64,000 nt of DNA from Cylicocyclus nassatus (GCA_958299035.1 CATQJL010000316.1:34785441-34849440); one strand, 5' to 3'. Shown: positions 32,601 through 43,719, counted from the first letter of the stretch. Numbers and translations: made by a program. The notes: a model not told the origin generated them from the sequence alone.

Positions 32601-35600
32601 AAGATTGAAAAAAGCAATTGAAATAGCTATGCATTTAGACGTCAGCAAAGTCAAGATAAAGCTTCATAAGTAGCATAATCTTGAGATCAAATAAGAAATC
32701 TCTGACGAAATATATCAATTTTGCAAAGCATAAAATCCTTGAGATCGAAAACTCCTACTATATCTCTGATGAAATATAGCAATTTTGCAAAGTAAAATTT
32801 CAAAAAAAAAACAAGTTGGATAAAGACATCTTAGGCATAAAAAATAGAATTATAAAATGTAGTAGACAATAAAAAAACGAACAAAAAAAACTGTAAGAAA
32901 ATCTTACCTTAGTGGTGTTCGATGATGAGGTAGCCGGACTAGATGGACAACAGCACGATTCAAACCCGGAATCGGTCGATATAGGGCTTAGCCGGTCCAT
33001 CTCAGTGCAAAGCACCGAACACCGCCTTTGCTCGGTCTGAAAAAAGGCATTTCTACAGCTGTTAGAAGTTTGCAATGACGAAAGCAACGATATAGAATGG
33101 CGTTAGTCGTTGGCTACTTTTTTGCTCTTTCTCCGCGTGCGAACGAAGGCAGAGAAAAAAGCACAAAGAAGGACAAAGGTAGTTGTAGTGCAAAAAAACA
33201 TGAATAAAGGAGACAGGAAGAACATGCAGCATACATTATTAAATGAAAAACTACACACTCAAGATGATGAATGTATATGCAAATGAACTCATGAAGAGCT
33301 ATGAATGCAATCCGTACAGTACAGATGGCAAATCACTTCAAATTGTTCCCGCCAAAATTTCGCTGTATTTGTTATTGTATTGTTTCAAAACATGTACGCT
33401 AATCCCTCCACGCATTCACGCGGATGCCACGAAATGAAATTAAATGAACGATTAGAGTGTGAAACAGTGAAAGGACAACGAGGAGCAAAAAGTTCGATTA
33501 TCAGAGTTAGCATTTGGCTGTGTTACGATGCCAAAAATCGTAAAAAAAGGAAGAAAATTTGAAATGGCATGAGTGTCTTGAAGATCGAGAAATCAGAAAA
33601 CGCCACGTTTCTCAATGGCGATGCAAAAACATAATGAGTTTAACATTAGGAACCAAGGAAGAGCGAAAGAGTCTTCTAAAGACCAATAGAAGCTAAGCCT
33701 ATGCATCAATGCACTTTCCTCACTCAAACAAATGCAAATAGCATGTTCAGCAGCATTGTCAATGCGCCATATACATGCTCGCGCACGAATTCAATGACAT
33801 TTTTGGGAAAGACCGCAAAAGATCAACTAGCAGAGATTATGCTTGCACGCTTTATTTGCTTCCTCTAAATGGTCGCTAATATGTAGTCTTGCAGATGGGA
33901 GAAAATTTGCAGCAAATCCGCGCTGCAGTGCAGGTCGCAACAAAGACATTGTCTGCGTCGAAGGCTCACAAGTTATAGAGCGGAAGAGGTGACGATTTTG
34001 AGTTAATTTTATTGAATAATATCATCAAAGATATGACATTTTGTGGGACAGTATTCTTCAATCGTTTAGCAAACGTTTAGGAAGAAATTGGTGAAATTGC
34101 ACCGTCAGATTCGTGCAGCATGGATTTTTCAAAGTTCATCATGAGCTACAATTATGAAAAAATCATTCTCAGAAATTTTTTTCTGCAAAGTCGGAAACTA
34201 AGAAATTAGCTATAATTTTCGAATTGGAACACGCACTTCACCTCATTTTCGATGCTTTACTTCCTTTGAATAAAACCCATGCGAAACATTCTCAAGTCTC
34301 CTACTTCACAAAAAAATCGCATCAATACTTCTGATGATAACAACAAAAACAATTTTTCTTGTCTACAAACATTCAGGATCCCAGCTTGCACTTATCATAT
34401 ATCAATAGATAAACGGAAAAACCCGTAACTTTCGAGAAATAATTCTGAAGTGAGCGAAGAAAGACGCAGATAGCTGATAAGGAGACATCAACGGAACACA
34501 GAATCAAAACCGTTGCCACGGTTATCATACATTCGGCAAAACCCGCCAAAATTAAGCGCAAACATCTTATCGAGAAATAGTCCCTTTCATTCTAAAAAGT
34601 TCCGGCTGAACATGTAAGTAGCTTACAGAGGTTCTGTCTGTGAAAGGCTTCACATACCTCATGCGATTTTAGTCGCCACGCAATCTGGCAATTTGCCATA
34701 TGCCTTCCAATACTAACAGACCCCAGATGCACAGCATGACAATTCATCTAGATTGATAAAATGCCCTGTCTTCCGTACATTCAGAAACCTTTTACGATGA
34801 GTATTATGAACAGTTGGAGTATTGCCAAATCGCGTCGCGACTAAAATCGCGTGAGGTATGCACAAGCCAAAGACGTTCTTAACAACTCTGTGCTGGATGC
34901 GATTCAAACAGCGCAGCCGTAGATATTGCAGGCTAAGCAAGTGTAAATGACCAGAAATCAAAAGAAAACCTAAGTTTTGTCATTCCGCAGTATTTCTACA
35001 ATACAGCGTGGTGCACAGCGAATTTGTTCGGATTGGACATACTGAGGTCCGCATTCTGTGGTAGTTTAAATCATTATAGTTATAAACTTATACCTCCACT
35101 TCTGACTTCATTTCAATTTTCAGAAGGGTAACCATTGCTTTTCAATTTCGCTTATTTACAGTAGGTTTGAGAAGCATCATAACAGGAGATAAAAATCGAT
35201 TAAAAATCTGAAGGCTCGCAAAAACTTCAGAAACATCTTCTGAATTATAAAAAAGCGGCTGCACCAAATCTGAAGACGCAGCTGAGTCAGATGTACCAAA
35301 AACAAAACAAACTCTGAAAGAAAAAACTAGCTGGAACAAGAGATTTGCACACGGCGAGACACTAGACGCAAGGTCATCGAAAGCAAAAAACAAACACGTT
35401 CTTCTTCCGTTCACATCGTTGATATCGGACGCTATATCTCTTTTTTTGTTTACAAAGTTTTGCCGAAAAGCATTTTCCGAAATATCTCGGTAAAACACAT
35501 ACATCGACGCGAAAGAGAGAGAGAAAGAGGACTAAAGCAAGCGGCGCGGAAAACGCGTGGAAATGCACTACTTTGCCTGAGAAAAAAGTACAGAATGACG

Positions 35601-38113
35601 TCAATGCGCACATAGTGCAAGCTGAAAGACTTATTCAATAAGCGAAGAAGACTTAGAAGAACATATGAGAAAATTATTAGGGCGTGGACTTCCTCCCACT
35701 GCAAACGCGGTATCTAAAACGCAATCGATAGCCCGAACGGTGGCCGTGTGGGAGTGGAGAGCGTGGACTGCGGGGTCAGTGAAGGCCATTGTCGGCTAGG
35801 CGGGGAATTTTCTCAAGTATCCAGACTACTTGGTAGGATTCGGAAGAAAACATAACAATAATTAGGAAGGCAAAGTACCATTAAAAAAGGGAGGAATACG
35901 AAATACCGATAAAAAAGTGAGGAATGCGAAAAGGCTAGCGAAAATGAGAAATCCCTATGACATTAGTGCTTCCTAGGCAAGAATTCTGACTGTCCAATAT
36001 GATTAAATGTGCAGTCGTGGCAGATATTGGCCCAGCCCAGAACTGCTTATTCAGGCACATGCACGCATACTTAACTCACTTGATCTACAGAAAACCGCTT
36101 GGTCCGCTTCATCCACTTCTCTATTGGTCAATTCAATGAACTGACCAATGACAAAGTAGATGAAGTGGATCAAGTGGAACAACTGAATCAAGTATGGCCT
36201 GTGTCTGACAATTTGCATTACCCCGCTTGGGGTGGAGGACATTAGGTTGCCGATAGGCTTCACCCCCGCGGACAGCTAGCTTGAGGCAGTAATGGTGACG
36301 GCCGTGATTTGTTGCAAATGCCCGCGCGGGACCTCCACTTTCGGCGACCTAATGTCCTCTATCCTCATAGTGAATTGACCAATAGCGAAGCGGATGTCAC
36401 TTCATCCGCTTGATCCACTTCAACCACTTCGCTATTGGTCAGTTCACTGATTTAACCAATAGCGAAGTGGATGACTTGGATTAACCGGATCAAGTATGGT
36501 GTGTTAAAACATCCACGTAAAATTCCACACAGTGCATAAACAAAACTATTAGAACCTTGAGTTTACTGAAACACAGAACAGCAAATTATTCTGCATGGGA
36601 AAGGCACATTACAGAAACGCTGGGTCCTTGCGAGTTATGGTGGGGGTACTGTAAGAAGCCAAAGCCCCAGAATTTGCTGGAGCTTTGCATAAAAGAGTTA
36701 TTTGACATAATTTTCGCGAATGCGCATTTATTGAGATGAAGCCGCACTGCATTATGGATTTGGTGGCCGATATCATACTTCTACCGCAATATAAAGTATC
36801 TGCAAGTTGTGTCACTCTTTACCGACCTACTTCCAGCTCCTAAGGGAACTAACATGCAGCGTTTCTATTTCTGACATGTTCGCCAATTCCGTACAGAAAT
36901 CATGCTGCTCCGTGTTTTTACCCTGTATCAGTAGGCAGATTTATTATCTGTTTCCGCAATCACGCACATACAATCACTCAAACTCCAAACACCACTCGTT
37001 CTTAGCGTAACCTTTAATAACGTCATTCTTGATTTCATTCTTTGACTGCTCTTTTTAATTGTTGTATGTAAGTCAAAGTCCCTTCCGCTTATGATGCACA
37101 TGTTCATTTGCACAACATGCGTCAATTATGGAAACACGAACGTCAAGCGCGCACAAAAAAGTTGCAGCAATAGCTTGATGCTCAATAAAAAAAACTAATC
37201 CCTCACTCTTTTCCATGAATGTTTGTTCCAGGAAAATGTCCCTTTCTGCATGAAATCTCTGTCTTGGACGTATGCTGTGCAGAAAAAGGAATATTATCAA
37301 GTACAATTGGTAAATAAATTGATAATGAGTACTTTAAAGCATTAGTGAGTGAACAAATGTCATAAATAAAGCATTTGTACCACCTATGTATGAACCCGGA
37401 CTTAGAGTGCACAAACTTTTACACTGTGAGTATCGAAGATCTCCGAAGAAAAGATTTGGCTGAAGGAGTGGCTAAAGCGCATTCTCCCAGAAATTTTAAC
37501 ACATTGACGACAGCTTGACACACATGGTGTGTTAAGCAATGACCACCGCGTGGGACCGCTTGACACACCATGTGTGTCAAGGCTTGAATTTTGGTAATTG
37601 ACTAATATCTTGAAATAAACTCACTCCATGAGCTTTCTTTTGCAAAGGGATCTAGGGATGACTTCTACCTTTTCTGTCAGCCTTTCAAATTTACTGTAGG
37701 CGTACAGTAGATGGCAGTATGCGTAATTACAGTTGATAAAGTGGGCTGGTCCGTTAAAAAGCTTTGGTCCTAAATGGCAGACAACTAAAAATCTGCATGG
37801 TCGTCAATGTGTTAACGGTTTGCTTGTGAGTACGAGAAAAATAATTATAAACCAACTGAATAACAATATATTAATTACATAATTACAGTACCCTTATTTT
37901 GCCAATCACAACGAGATATATTTTGAGAAGAAAACTAGATAGGCATCGACTTGCTACCCTTCTCTTGGAAGCGGCCTTTTTGCCCCCAAGTGACTGTATG
38001 CTACCATAACCTCGAGCGGCTCCGAGTGGAAAGCTGGATTCAGCGCGTTTTTCGGCAGACTTTGGTGGCATAAGAAGATCAATTTCACTCGTAAAGTCAC
38101 AATATTCATGCAT
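29255..38113 (-). CDS. AEBP2-like: AEBP2/Jing-like C2H2 zinc-finger protein
   Basis: The exons, read on the minus strand, are 38,113-37,958 (probable first), 33,036-32,908, 31,705-31,574, 31,370-31,268, 31,179-31,055, 30,983-30,849, 30,095-29,945, 29,660-29,589 and 29,523-29,312, then read-through or a short intron to TAG at 29,257-29,255. Every junction has GT...AG and the phases agree (0,0,0,1,0,0,1,1), giving 405 codons before the last 7-18. Three C2H2 fingers lie at about residues 194-217, 243-272 and 281-304. Finger 1 has the CxWxxC form. Finger 2 is long, C-x4-C-x18-H-x4-H, with an ISWL core. A basic KRRK segment and an SDSLPPKL motif follow. This order matches AEBP2 (vertebrates) and Jing (fly), nuclear cofactors of the PRC2 H3K27 methyltransferase. 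A Gli/Zic/Glis relative is the alternative, but those have more fingers. The function in this animal is inferred. Confidence 0.72.
29945..31179 (-). CDS. Zinc-finger exons of the AEBP2-like gene
   Basis: Three exons carry the fingers. 31,179-31,055 (acceptor TTCTATTTAG, donor GTGAGC) holds most of finger 1 (YHCLWSGC...LYDHVIE). 30,983-30,849 (acceptor TTTTTCAG, donor GTAGTACC) supplies its last His (LH), a charged KQKQEKEDDE linker and the Cys pair of finger 2 (CKWDDC). 30,095-29,945 (acceptor TTTTGTAG, donor GTAAGC) gives the finger 2 helix (ISWLMDHFRTRH) and all of finger 3 (FHCVIEGCQMRF...EEHVRLEH). Fingers 1 and 3 are both C-x4-C-x12-H-x4-H. Splitting fingers 1 and 2 across introns makes chance assembly very unlikely. 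The 753-nt intron after 30,849 contains a further open exon (separate entry). Confidence 0.85.
30306..30704 (-). CDS. Open hydrophobic exon inside an AEBP2-like intron
   Basis: After an AATATTACAG acceptor at 30,705, the minus strand is open for 132 codons to TAG at 30,306. It begins in phase 0, so it would join in frame to the exon ending at 30,849, replacing finger 2's helix and everything after. It encodes two hydrophobic stretches: one with MLLTLFKHCYLIYLVILV, the other with FCLPITTILAGIVVGRR. It could be an alternative terminal exon making a truncated isoform, the tail of a decayed serpentine receptor, or a chance frame in AT-rich DNA. About one frame of this length is expected by chance in the window, so confidence is limited. 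Confidence 0.3.
   Translation of the reverse strand, partial: FSYSSFFGNLKFSLSSSNVGLHILSNALLLRSWSVENEVYIPIFMRSSWMLLTLFKHCYLIYLVILVYSKVHQFDEVQYYKFTVSGAFCLPITTILAGIVVGRRSYCFLKGGNNSMKIISWILSKIKELSQL
31268..33036 (-). CDS. N-terminal Ser/Cys-rich exons of the AEBP2-like gene
   Basis: 33,036-32,908 (acceptor TTTTTTCAG, donor GTAAGATT) encodes a stretch with MDRLSPISTDSGFESCCCP. 31,705-31,574 (acceptor TTTTCAG, donor GTAGCC) includes FIPNLPSPSCTTLGLPTG and ends ESSLYRE. 31,370-31,268 (acceptor CTTGTAG, donor GTAAGTA) gives DSISLDSLSTNSPNNECP and then SCSTSTPSCSAS. All three are open only in the frame that joins to the finger exons. The composition (Ser, Pro, Thr, Cys; no predicted fold) fits the low-complexity N-termini of such cofactors. 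The Met in the first of these exons could serve as a start if the 38.1-kb exon is not used. Confidence 0.75.
32190..32241. repeat. Perfect 26-bp tandem duplication
   Basis: Two identical 26-bp units beginning TTACAAATAGAGCTATGAGG lie end to end in an intron of the AEBP2-like gene. A looser tandem similarity (AAATATATCAATTTTGCAAAG type) is present at 32,690-32,795. Confidence 0.9.
34645..34869. mobile_element. MITE, CATACCTCACGCGATT family, copy 1
   Basis: The inverted ends contain TACCTCATGCGATTTTAGTC and, on the right, GACTAAAATCGCGTGAGGTA, followed by GCCACGCAATCTGGCAA-type sequence. Copies with the same layout are at 54,134-54,346 and 59,114-59,343. A short internal phrase, GAACAGTTGGAGTATTGCCA, is shared with the third copy. 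About 225 bp, non-coding. Confidence 0.75.
36080..36500. mobile_element. Compound palindromic element
   Basis: Two hairpins built from CACTTCGCTATTGGTCAGTTCA and its complement (about 36,105-36,170 and 36,375-36,470) flank a 190-bp core. That core has its own inverted ends (GGAGGACATTAGGTTGCCGA versus TCGGCGACCTAATGTCCTC). Both hairpins contain CCAATAGCGAAGTGGATG-like repeats. No coding capacity. It looks like one foldback element whose arms are themselves palindromes. Confidence 0.7.
37500..37811. mobile_element. piggyBac-type MITE
   Basis: The ends CACATTGACGAC and GTCGTCAATGTG are perfectly inverted and flanked by TTAA on both sides (37,496-37,499 and 37,812-37,815). It is 312 bp. A second inverted pair, GCTTGACACACATGGTGTGT and its complement, lies at 37,513-37,582. 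TTAA plus this style of end fits piggyBac-class non-autonomous elements. Confidence 0.8.
37958..38113 (-). CDS. Probable first exon of the AEBP2-like gene
   Basis: ATG at 38,113 opens 52 codons, including CDFTSEIDLLMPPKSAEKR and a KKAASKRR end, closed by a GTAGCAAG donor at 37,957. It ends in phase 0, the phase required by the next exon (33,036). The frame is also open upstream to an ATG at 38,284, which would add 57 Arg/Cys-rich residues; I prefer the downstream Met on composition. The link across a 4.9-kb intron is inferred. The exon could instead belong to another transcript, and further exons may lie between. Confidence 0.4.
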
Positions 38114-38751
38114 ATTACACGCTCCGCGAAAATTACGGTGGCAATAGCGGTGTAAGAAAGTCGTCTCTCTTCCATACCTGCCTTTTAAGATTCTTCTCAA
38201 GCAACAGCTCCAGGACCGAGAGTATTCACGAGACAAAAGGGGAGGGCTGCTTCCAACGAGAACAAAAGTTGATTTTATTCCCATACTTCAAACCCACAAA
38301 ATCAATAATTTTGTAAATCAAAGCCCCCCCCCCCCATGAAAGAAAATTCGTCACACTCGCTTAGAAAAGTGTTGTCTTTTTAAAACTACATGTTCCTACT
38401 TTCCATACAGTACTCTCTACAAGATCGATAAACTGATCTGAGAGATTGCAATCAAAGCACTTCCAAACCAAAAACGTCCGCGACTCCGTTTTTACGAGCG
38501 AGCGTCATAACTTCAAAAACAGGTCACGCGCGAGAGAGAAGTGCAATATAAATTGGGAGAAAACGGGAGACTTTATTGAAATTCGTGGTTTGGGAATATG
38601 CATAAAGTAGTTTTGGGAACATAATGGCTAATTTCAAGGGGCCAAAAGGCTCAAAGTACTTATAAAATGGGACGACTTAAGAGCGCAAATCAAAGATCAA
38701 GGATTTCGGTATGAGTTTGTACTTTTTTACAACTCCAGCAGCTAAAAGACG
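38114..38751. promoter_or_regulatory. Candidate divergent promoter region
   Basis: This stretch separates two outward-facing start codons (38,113 minus and 38,752 plus). TATAAAAT occurs at about 38,661-38,668, roughly 85 bp before the plus-strand ATG. A pyrimidine-rich tract ending AACTCCAG precedes that ATG by 13 nt and could be a trans- or cis-splice acceptor. A C12 tract sits at 38,324-38,335. Nothing here is proven regulatory. Confidence 0.35.
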
Positions 38752-38868
38752 ATGAAACGCAAAGCTAAAAGCGAGATAATGAGCGATGAAGAAAAGGTAA
38801 GTGAAGTATTCTATGCTGATAAATTGTAAATTTTTCAGAGTATCAGTGAGATAGATCTAATTTTTTAA
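38752..38868 (+). CDS. Two-exon microprotein candidate, 24 residues
   Basis: ATG at 38,752 opens exon 1 (to 38,796; MKRKAKSEIMSDEEK). It is followed by a textbook 42-nt nematode-style intron (AAG|GTAAGT...TTTTTCAG|AG, 38,797-38,838) and an in-phase second exon (SISEIDLIF, TAA at 38,866-38,868). The product is small and highly charged, with no signal peptide or known motif. It may be complete, or exon 1 may splice onward to a distant exon that I have not found. Confidence 0.4.
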
Positions 38869-40273
38869 TAACGTCTAAAAAAATTCTGTTTTGGCCATGT
38901 CTGCTAAGTCATTTGATACAAAATGTCCAAGAAGCTCCTTTAGAGTACTAACTTGATTTCTTGCTCAAAACGAAACAGTTATTGCTTCGGAAAATCGCTA
39001 CCAAGTCTTCACAAATTGAGTTATGCTTTGAGAGAAGCCGCGCGCAAAGCTTGCAACTAATGAACACCTCAAATTGCTTCTTTTCAAATTTCCTTTCTTC
39101 CAAAAATTTTCATCAAAGTGCCAGCAAAGCGAATTTGTACAGGATTTTGACTTTGGAGGCAGGGAAAGTTATTATAACTCCACAGATAACTTATTCTTAC
39201 TTCTTTAAATGAAAAATCTCCATGCATATAACTTCAAAAATTTCACAGAAAAATTTCATTTTTTTCCTAAATTTTGTGGAAAGATCTCTCGCTCCTCCCC
39301 CTTTTTTTTCTTGAAAATAAATCCACAAAGGATCGAAAAACACACTTATCAACTGATTAAACAAAAATTACTTGATTATCTACAATTAACCTCGTTACGG
39401 TACTGATAAAGCGACATAATTGCCACTATGATTTTGTAAGAGAATGGATTACGGTAAATGAAGTAAGTGCATTCTGATGGTACGATAAAAGTACCCAAAT
39501 GGCGGAAACGATGACTTCCCTGTTGAGATAGTTTCATTTGGAGTTTATATGTACTTCTTTGCAGACATTGCAGATTATAGGTACGTGCAAGAACAAATTA
39601 TTTTTTATGCTCCGTAAAGTGTAAAGAATTAGGAACATTATACGACATGAGAGAGTCTACAGAAACCAGCATCACACCTGAATTGCGTTTTAGCTCTACA
39701 AAAACTAGCATTAGATACTAGATACCAAAAAGCAAATTTCCCATCCTGGGCTTCCCCCGCACAAGAATTTTTATACTGAAAGCCTGCAAAAGTATGATCG
39801 CGAAATTTCAAATTCGCATACGCCTTAGTTCACAAGAAATCAAAATTCACACTAAACCGGAAAGCATGCAAATTCACACCAAACATGGTAGTTCCGGCCC
39901 ATTTTTGTCCTGTTCAGCAGTGAAAAAGATAAGGAGAGGGTTATAGATGACTGTACCGCATATGCAAGTGTATAACTTCCTGGTTTTGCTGATCTCCGCG
40001 AAAGGAGCTTAAATGCCAGGGCTTGCCATTTTTTGATTACTTGATTTTTCAGTTGGGAAGTCTGTAGGATATTAGAGCTAGGTTTCACTTTGCATAATTG
40101 AATTTTCATAAACTTTCCCCTCTAAGCGTGGATTATGGTGGTTAATCAGTGGCAGTTTTTAGAGCTTGTTCTGCTCTATCGAATATCTCTTTTTACCCAT
40201 ATTTTGTACTCACAGTCTGATGCATGGAAAGACCTTTTTGCACCAGACTAATAATATGTACAAGATAAATTTA

Positions 40274-40424
40274 CAGGGTACGGAAAAAGTACTGTCCCTC
40301 AAAAAAAAAAGGCAAAAAAATCGGCGTGATTCACAGGTCTTTCTGGTAAATTTGACATAGACTTTAAGATGTGAATGTATTCGTTTTTAAGCAAACTGAG
40401 GGATAGTGCTTTTTCCGCACCCCA
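40274..40424. mobile_element. 151-bp TA-flanked MITE
   Basis: CAGGGTACGGAAAAAGTACT then GTCCCTCA is inverted at the right end as TGAGGGATAGTGCTTTTTCC then GCACCCCA. TA occurs on each side (40,272-73 and 40,425-26). The body contains AATCGGCGTGATTCACAGG, shared with the fragment at 12,450. This is the most intact copy of the family in the window. Confidence 0.85.
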
Positions 40425-42328
40425 TAGATGAACAGATAAAAAGGCGACAAAATTCGTAAATGGATAATTGCAGTGATTATAGTGGAAAACTGCTAATTTT
40501 TTGGGAATATCTGCTCAAAGCTCTCTATGGAAGTCTCAAAAGGGTGAAAAGAAACGAAGGAGGGGCGGGGGTGGGGTGGGGGGCGAGGTTACGTCGGTAA
40601 TACATAAATCATGCTAATCAATGCGCGCTATCGTATCACGCAGAGAGAAATAAAACCTGATTGTTCAACGAATGTTGCGGTCTGCTTACTGATATGATTG
40701 AGCGTAGATATGAAGCTTGATCAAGATCACAGGCAGTGATAAAGACAAATGCGCGAAAACTGGTCCCCAAAATGTTTGCGATGGTCAAAAGCTTTTACAT
40801 CAAGCAGAGCTTTCTCGCTGCGGTAGAGTGGTAATTGAATGTTTTCGACAATAAAGCTAAGCTGAAGCTATCCTCATAGCTCCTTTGTGATGGAGACCAG
40901 TTCTCGCTGGGAATAAAAGAGGAAGGTTGCATGAAACTTCATCCATACCCCAAATTCTGCTTACCATGATTTCTGCTCCAATTATGTAGAAGCCAAAGAA
41001 TGGCAAATCATTCCATTAGGCATACTGTACATGCAAAAAATGGTGCGGAAACAAATTTATAAACTCATTTCGATTCAGTTATATTAAAAAAGAAGCCGGA
41101 AGCCGCGTGTAGGTTTACGTAAGTGAGTGATTCCGATTAGATGATACGTACATATAGGAAATTGCCCACCTATTTGAAAGTTGAAAACAAGGATTTGCGT
41201 AATTACATTTCTAGGACTACTTTGATCGTCACGGAAATTATTAGCACAGTGCATTTGCATTAGGATTACATACTTCAACTGAGCTAGTGACCCAAAACAG
41301 CAAACAAAAATCTGGGCAAACTTTTGCTCAGGTTGTGGGGGTTGAGGGGGTGGAGGGGGAGCCGGAGAAGGAAAATCTGGTAGTATCAGCTGTCGCACGC
41401 AATAAACATGAATTTGAGTGTAGGAAGTAGTGTTTATTTGCATAGTTGCACTTAGCGACTACGTTCACTTGTTTGGGGGCGCGTGTGCGATGAATTCGAT
41501 CTCGTGGGAAAATATAACCATTCTTATAGGTAAACTGTTCTAACATGAGATATGCGAAAAATTTTCAGGGAATTTTAGAAATTTTCCTGGAATTAACTGC
41601 GCCAGTTCTGCATGTACAACAAAAATGAAAATCTGGCAAAGGGATGGAAATTAGAAAATAAGCATTGGAAATCATTAAGAGCATCAGTTTTGTGAACCTT
41701 GAATGTGGAACCACCGCCATTTTTCTGGGTATTGAAAATAGTTTTGTTTAGCTATAACCTCTAACTTGAGTTTCTCAACTTCCTTTTCTTTCACTTATTT
41801 GAAGTAAGAAATTTAAAAACATATCATCATATCAGATTTTACGGCGAGTTTGACAAAGACAGTTTGTTTTATTTAGTCAAATTAATGAAGTTATTTTCCG
41901 CGACTTTTTCTCGTTATCACGTAAAATGAAATTTGAGTGATAAACAAGTAAAGATCTCTTTGTCAAGCTCCTCTAGAGCGACTGCCTAAAAACATTCTTT
42001 GCAATTTTCTCAGCAAAACAGAGGGAAAGTAAGAAAAGGACGGCAATCAATAAACTTTCGATGTTCACGCAATTCTTTGCGAAGTCAATTAACATAGCAG
42101 AAGTTCTAAGCGTCAAAACTGGAAGAACAAACAGATAAAACAAGGCTCGCAGTCAAACTTTCAAAGAAATATTATTTTGAAGTCTTTGTAGCATGTTTAT
42201 GAATATAATATGAAAGTTCTGAGAGAGTTCATGACTTGATTTTTATGCCTAATATTTAATTCAAAGTAAATATAGAATGATACGATTAATGACAAAATAG
42301 ATGGAGTGTGTTAATTACCGCAAAAATT

Positions 42329-42376
42329 GTCGGAAGCTTCGCCGAAATACCTTGGAAGCGCCGCGAAACTTCCGAC
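42329..42376. repeat. 14-bp inverted repeat
   Basis: GTCGGAAGCTTCGC (42,329-42,342) and GCGAAACTTCCGAC (42,363-42,376) form a stem with one mismatch and a 20-base loop. No gene context. Confidence 0.65.
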
Positions 42377-43719
42377 TCGAGTCATAACTTCGAAGTCGCT
42401 TATTTCAATATCGATGTTCAAGAGAAAAATAAGGAGGCGCTTATATTACAAAATTTCATAAACCATTTAGATATTCGAATATTCGATGCGAATAAAGGAA
42501 GGTGACTTGAGCTAATAGGAGAATCAAAACATGTGCAAAACAACTACTCCATCTACTCTGCTATTCACACATCAATCCAGAATTAGATGATAGTACAACA
42601 CACATTCGAAAAGAACTGACATCTGACCAGAGCTTTCTAATTTTGAGCTTGTAAATGATTAAATCTAAGTGCACGATCAAATGAATGGAATTAAAGCACT
42701 ATTGAGTTTTGTTGCGTCAAATGATCATCTGACGCTGTTTTCAGTAAACGGAAGACTTAGATGGCATTTAGACTGGATAGGTTTCTTCAGGAATTCTTCT
42801 TGAGGACGAGAGAAAAATAGCAATTAAAATATGGCCAAGACTATGTGAACAAACAGAAGAGAGATAGGTTGTGCTTTGACAGCTGTTTTGATATGAAACG
42901 ATATTTTGAGGGAAAAAAGAGTTTCTATGCGAGATTAAACCTCAAATCAATACTCAATCGGGAGTGAAGGGTGAAGTAATAGCAAAGTTGAAATGGACAC
43001 TTTTTGGAAAAGCGGTTGAAGAAAATATTCAAGCAAAACGACTTAGTCAAAGCCACCCCCCTCCACGAATTTTTTGCGAAGTTTACAGCTCTCAAAATTT
43101 CAGAATAAAAATTCTAGAAAGCTCTCTCCTATCTCATTTTTCTATAGTAACAATCTGAACAAATAATAAATGGTAAAAAATTTCTCTCGGACCATTTTCG
43201 GGAAATTTCTAGAAAATACCCAAACTGTTCCTAGTTTCTCAATATCTAAATTTACGATAGCATCTCCATACCGTTTCTACTTGCATTTTATCGAAATTTA
43301 CAACTCACATATAGACGTACGGTTCATAAAATAATTAGTTGTGTCGCTCTACCGCAAGCGAGCATTGAATAATTCAATTTGAAGACAACAATTTTTGGAG
43401 ACTTATTTGCGAAAATTAAAACTTGAATAAATTTTTTTACGGCTTCGATATCTGACATTACGTCCTATGTACTCGTAATAAAAAGCGGCGCAAGTGCTAA
43501 TACAAAGAACATACTTTCTTTTATGAAATAAAAATAGAATGCAGGACGAGTCTGCCATCCTAATATTTCATTATGGTGGGAACAATTCTAGTGAAAAGAA
43601 ACGACGAAAACTAGTTGAAGTTTGCAAAAACCTTGCACAACGAGTAAGTTGCTTGATTTATTGAAACACTTTGTTAAAAAAAAAGAACATAATCGTGGAG
43701 GGAAGTGAAAGTACGATAA

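Larger units (their letters stand above)
33037..37957. other. Probable large first intron with MITEs
   Basis: If the exon at 37,958-38,113 belongs to the zinc-finger gene, this is its 4.9-kb first intron. It contains three non-autonomous elements, listed separately, and no exon I can support. Frames at 35,142-35,704 (minus) are Phe/Ser/Leu-rich without splice support. Confidence 0.45.
38869..43719. other. No supported gene
   Basis: AT-rich. A 151-bp MITE (40,274) and a small hairpin (42,329) are listed separately. The Pro-rich frame at 41,084-41,443 (minus) is the antisense of a G-rich tract (41,330-41,365). Charged frames at 42,308-42,505 and 42,964-43,158 lack clear splice sites. Confidence 0.4.

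Noticed and set aside
32930..32970. tRNA-like B box (GATTCAAACCCGGAATC)
   Set aside because: It lies inside a coding exon of the zinc-finger gene, and there is no A box or cloverleaf.
41084..41443. Pro-rich minus-strand ORF
   Set aside because: Antisense of a simple GGGGNGG tract; low complexity only.
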